Shown here in pieces: positions 5,787 to 7,628 of a stretch of DNA of 7,628 bases. How positions within the stretch are numbered: the stretch's first letter is position 1; each line of letters opens with the position of its first letter. The DNA comes from Gammaproteobacteria bacterium (GTDB lineage Bacteria; Pseudomonadota; Gammaproteobacteria; Pseudomonadales; Halieaceae): assembly GCA_002748505.1 (NCBI GenBank), contig PDSN01000087.1, forward strand, positions 1 to 7,628, read 5' to 3'. The translations under genes and the position numbers were made by a program. The notes under the pieces are model-generated. The model was not told the DNA's origin, did not search any database, and saw only the letters and a program-made list of their open reading frames with translations.

Positions 5787-6896
5787 ATGACCACTTCACA
5801 GCTTACTCCCCAAATCAGATACCAGGCCGATTTACAGCGCGATGGTTTTCTGCCCGACGCGGCGCAGGCCAATGCGGTGGCGCACTTGCAGGATCTGTAC
5901 GAGCGTTTGTTAGCAGATGACAGCGCTCAGTCCGGCTTGAGGGGATGGTGGCGCAAGTGGCGCAGTGAGCCCAGGCAGCCCGTGCGCGGCCTCTACTTCT
6001 GGGGGGGGGTAGGGCGCGGTAAAACCTATTTGATGGACACGTTTTACGACTGCCTGCCCTTTAAAGAAAAGTACCGTGTTCACTTTCATCGTTTTATGCA
6101 GCGCGTACACCGCGAGCTAAAGGCGCTGGACGGTGAAAAAAACCCCTTGTTGATCGTTGCCGACGGCATCGCCGCAGAGGCGCGGGTGGTATGCTTTGAC
6201 GAGTTTTTTGTTACCGACATTGCCGACGCGATGATTTTGGGCGGCTTGATGGAGGCGCTGTTTGCGCGCGGTGTGACCCTGGTGGCCACCTCTAATATCG
6301 TACCGGACGGGCTCTATGAGAATGGCTTGCAGCGGCAGCGTTTTCTGCCTGCGATTGCGCTGTTGAAAGAACATACCGAAGTGGTGAACGTGGATGCGGG
6401 GGTGGATTACCGTCTGCGCGCTTTGGAGAGCGCAGAGCTGTATTATACACCGCTTGATGATGCCGCCGAGGCGGGGCTTTCCGCAGCGTTTGAGCGTATA
6501 GCACCCGAGGCGCCAAAACACTGGGAGCGCCTGGAGGTCAACGGGCGCTATCTGTCCAGTAAGCGTGTAGCGGACGACGTCGTATGGTTTGAGTTTGCTG
6601 CGCTGTGCGATGGGCCTCGCAGTCAGTCCGATTACATTGAGCTGGCGCGTATTTATCACGCGGTGCTGCTAAGCGGCATTCCGGCGATGGGTTCTCACAA
6701 TGACGATGCGGCGCGGCGTTTTATCAATCTGGTGGATGAGTTTTATGATCGCAACGTCAAGTTGATCGTCAGTGCGGAAAAGCCGTTGTTTGAGCTGTAT
6801 GGTGAGGGGCGCCTGAATTTTGAGTTCGATCGCACCATCTCGCGCCTGCAGGAGATGCAGTCCCACGAGTATCTGGCGCGGGAGCACAAGCCCTAG
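5787..6896 (+). CDS. zapE: ZapE (AFG1-like) cell-division ATPase
   Basis: This 369-residue AFG1-family P-loop ATPase aligns along its length with E. coli ZapE (375 aa). Walker A is GGVGRGKT (73-80, catalytic K79) and Walker B is VCFDEFF (135-141, D138 and E139). The sensor-1 segment is VATSN with N170, and NVDAGVDYRLR is at 201-211. The family C-terminus FINLVDEFYDRNVKL and SRLQEMQSHEYL is intact. ZapE associates with FtsZ at the constriction site late in division and destabilises FtsZ polymers in an ATP-dependent way. The ATG at 5787 gives the family-like opening; an in-frame GTG at 5760 adds nine unconvincing residues. The upstream ribosome site (GGTG) is weak. The gene faces away from zapG and precedes rplM-rpsI, as in E. 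coli. A nine-G run encodes the start of the Walker A motif. Confidence 0.96.
   Translation: MTTSQLTPQIRYQADLQRDGFLPDAAQANAVAHLQDLYERLLADDSAQSGLRGWWRKWRSEPRQPVRGLYFWGGVGRGKTYLMDTFYDCLPFKEKYRVHFHRFMQRVHRELKALDGEKNPLLIVADGIAAEARVVCFDEFFVTDIADAMILGGLMEALFARGVTLVATSNIVPDGLYENGLQRQRFLPAIALLKEHTEVVNVDAGVDYRLRALESAELYYTPLDDAAEAGLSAAFERIAPEAPKHWERLEVNGRYLSSKRVADDVVWFEFAALCDGPRSQSDYIELARIYHAVLLSGIPAMGSHNDDAARRFINLVDEFYDRNVKLIVSAEKPLFELYGEGRLNFEFDRTISRLQEMQSHEYLAREHKP
6001..6009 (+). repeat. Nine-G homopolymer at the zapE Walker A motif
   Basis: Nine consecutive Gs span codons 72-75 (TGG GGG GGG GTA, W-G-G-V) at the entry to the P-loop. Loss of one G gives TGG GGG GGG TAG, an immediate stop. Gain of one G reaches TAA five codons after the second GGG. 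The frame is intact in this sequence. Confidence 0.9.
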
Positions 6897-6916
6897 GGAT
6901 GATGGTCTGGGCTTTG

Positions 6917-6938
6917 CGCTCTCGGCGCTGGAGAGGCG
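6917..6938 (+). terminator. Possible imperfect hairpin after zapE
   Basis: CGCTCTC (6917-6923) can pair with GAGA-G-GCG (6931-6938) with one bulged G and a 7-nt loop, 20 nt beyond the zapE stop. The following sequence is only mildly T-rich. This is a weak terminator candidate, and zapE transcripts may read on into rplM. Confidence 0.25.
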
Positions 6939-7018
6939 TGTTATCGCGTGGTTTTACGGGTATTGTCCATTGTGGAAAGGGCAAACTGGGTAAATCGCAA
7001 AACCAAGCGAAAATATGC

Positions 7019-7047
7019 TTGTAATGTGTTTGTGGTTTGGGTAGTAT
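7019..7047 (+). promoter_or_regulatory. Candidate sigma-70 promoter for rplM-rpsI
   Basis: TTGTAA (7019-7024) and TAGTAT (7042-7047) are each 4/6 matches to the -35 and -10, with the optimal 17-nt spacing. A GC-rich stretch (CGCGC) lies just after the -10, like the discriminators of stringently controlled ribosomal promoters. Initiation near 7054 would give a leader of about 39 nt. E. coli L13 represses its own operon through the leader. A leader this short may or may not hold an equivalent site, and I could not identify one. Confidence 0.55.
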
Positions 7048-7080
7048 TCGCGCTCTTTAATTTTCAGCCCAATCGAATAT

Positions 7081-7085
7081 AGGCG
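7081..7085 (+). promoter_or_regulatory. Ribosome binding site of rplM
   Basis: AGGCG lies 7 nt before ATG 7093, good spacing for a Shine-Dalgarno and consistent with the conserved MKTFSAK start. Confidence 0.65.
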
Positions 7086-7092
7086 AAACAGA

Positions 7093-7521
7093 ATGAAAAC
7101 CTTCAGTGCCAAAGCAGAAGAGGTGAATCGCGACTGGTTTGTCGTCGATGCCTCAGACAAGACGCTGGGTCGTCTGGCCAGTGAAATTGCGCATCGCCTG
7201 CGCGGTAAGCACAAGCCCGAGTACACCCCGCACGTGGACACCGGCGATTACATCGTGGTCGTTAACGCTGAAAAAGTGCGCGTTACCGGTGCTAAAACCA
7301 CGGACAAAATGTACCACAGTCACACGGGCTACCCCGGTGGTTTGAAGTCCATCTCCTTCGATAAGTTGATCGACAAAGCCCCCGAGCGCGTGATTCAAGG
7401 TGCGGTGAAAGGCATGCTGCCTCGCAATCCGCTGGGTCGCGCCATGTTCAAGAAATTGAAAGTATACGCCGGTGCCGAGCATCCCCATGCCGCGCAGCAG
7501 CCGCAAACACTGGACATCTAA
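7093..7521 (+). CDS. rplM: 50S ribosomal protein L13
   Basis: This is a full-length L13 of 142 residues, the same length as E. coli L13. Landmarks are MKTFSAK at the start, DWFVVDASDKTLGRLAS (14-30), LRGKHKPEYTPHVDTGDYI (36-54), and the L13 signature around VKGMLPRNPLGRAMFKKL (105-122) ending KVYAGAEHPH (123-132). L13 is an early-assembly 23S rRNA-binding protein of the large subunit. It is followed 12 nt later by rpsI, the near-universal bacterial L13-S9 operon. In E. coli, L13 acts as autogenous repressor of this operon; whether that applies here is inference. A dedicated promoter is likely at 7019-7047. Confidence 0.99.
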   Translation: MKTFSAKAEEVNRDWFVVDASDKTLGRLASEIAHRLRGKHKPEYTPHVDTGDYIVVVNAEKVRVTGAKTTDKMYHSHTGYPGGLKSISFDKLIDKAPERVIQGAVKGMLPRNPLGRAMFKKLKVYAGAEHPHAAQQPQTLDI

Positions 7522-7533
7522 CGGATCAGAATT

Positions 7534-7628
7534 ATGTCAGCTACTCAATACTACGGCACAGGCCGCCGCAAGACTTCAACCGCTCGCGTATTTCTGAAAA
7601 ATGGCGGCGGAGCTATCACTGTCAACAA
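7534..7628 (+). CDS. rpsI: 30S ribosomal protein S9 (partial, C-terminus off window)
   Basis: The first 31 codons of S9 are present before the window ends. The opening MSATQYYGTGRRKTSTARVF matches the S9 N-terminus (E. coli QYYGTGRRKSSAARVF). S9 sits in the head of the small subunit, and its C-terminal tail, which contacts P-site tRNA, lies off the window. The ATG follows the rplM stop by 12 nt, with GGA (7523-7525) about 8 nt upstream as a modest ribosome site. Co-transcription with rplM is expected from the spacing and the conserved operon. Confidence 0.98.
   Translation, partial: MSATQYYGTGRRKTSTARVFLKNGGGAITVN

Noticed and set aside
5596..5799. 67-residue minus-strand frame upstream of zapG
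   Set aside because: It covers the divergent promoter spacer and the zapE start, resembles no known protein, and ends directly against zapG. It more likely reflects regulatory DNA than a gene.
6117..6659. Open frame of 180 codons on the minus strand opposite zapE
   Set aside because: Antisense to the conserved zapE core, with no recognisable protein features and no ribosome site seen.
1..7628. Search for tRNAs, CRISPR arrays, insertion sequences, attachment sites, toxin-antitoxin or defence genes
   Set aside because: None seen. The window is nearly filled by conserved core genes with normal order and spacing.

Overview
The window is an ordinary chromosomal housekeeping segment from a gammaproteobacterium, with no sign of mobile DNA. 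Every gene is recognisable and they are tightly packed. The proteins and gene order resemble Pseudomonas and the marine Cellvibrio/Saccharophagus/Teredinibacter-type bacteria, but the exact genus cannot be read from the sequence. Two conserved gene blocks meet here. Recalled E. coli synteny has degS and zapG facing away from zapE, rplM and rpsI. Recalled Pseudomonas synteny has mtaD-ubiG-mupP followed by a yciK-like dehydrogenase.

Left part (1-4115, minus strand): a five-gene run reads leftwards as degS (periplasmic regulatory protease), mtaD (methylthioadenosine/S-adenosylhomocysteine deaminase), ubiG (ubiquinone methyltransferase), mupP (MurNAc-6-phosphate phosphatase) and yciK (short-chain dehydrogenase, cut by the window edge). 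Gaps are 2 and 3 nt, followed by two 4-nt ATGA stop/start overlaps, so the run looks like one translationally coupled operon joining envelope-stress signalling, SAM by-product handling, quinone synthesis and cell-wall recycling.

Middle part (4116-5121): a 105-nt divergent region leads to a Nif3/YbgI-family metalloprotein gene on the plus strand. It sits between degS and zapG, which are closer neighbours in E. coli. A 142-nt convergent spacer follows, with a GC-rich hairpin but no clear terminator.

Right part (5122-7628): zapG (minus) and zapE (plus), two cell-division factors, diverge from a 191-nt spacer that holds a plausible extended -10 promoter and two short inverted repeats. zapE is followed by a 196-nt spacer with a good candidate promoter, then rplM (complete) and rpsI (first 31 codons), the L13-S9 ribosomal operon.

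I found no previously undescribed system. The most interesting sequence-level observation is a run of nine G residues in the Walker A region of zapE, where gain or loss of one G brings a stop codon within a few codons. The others are the composite five-gene operon and the repeat-bearing leader of zapE. There are no RNA genes, CRISPR arrays or insertion sequences, and no spacer exceeds 200 nt.
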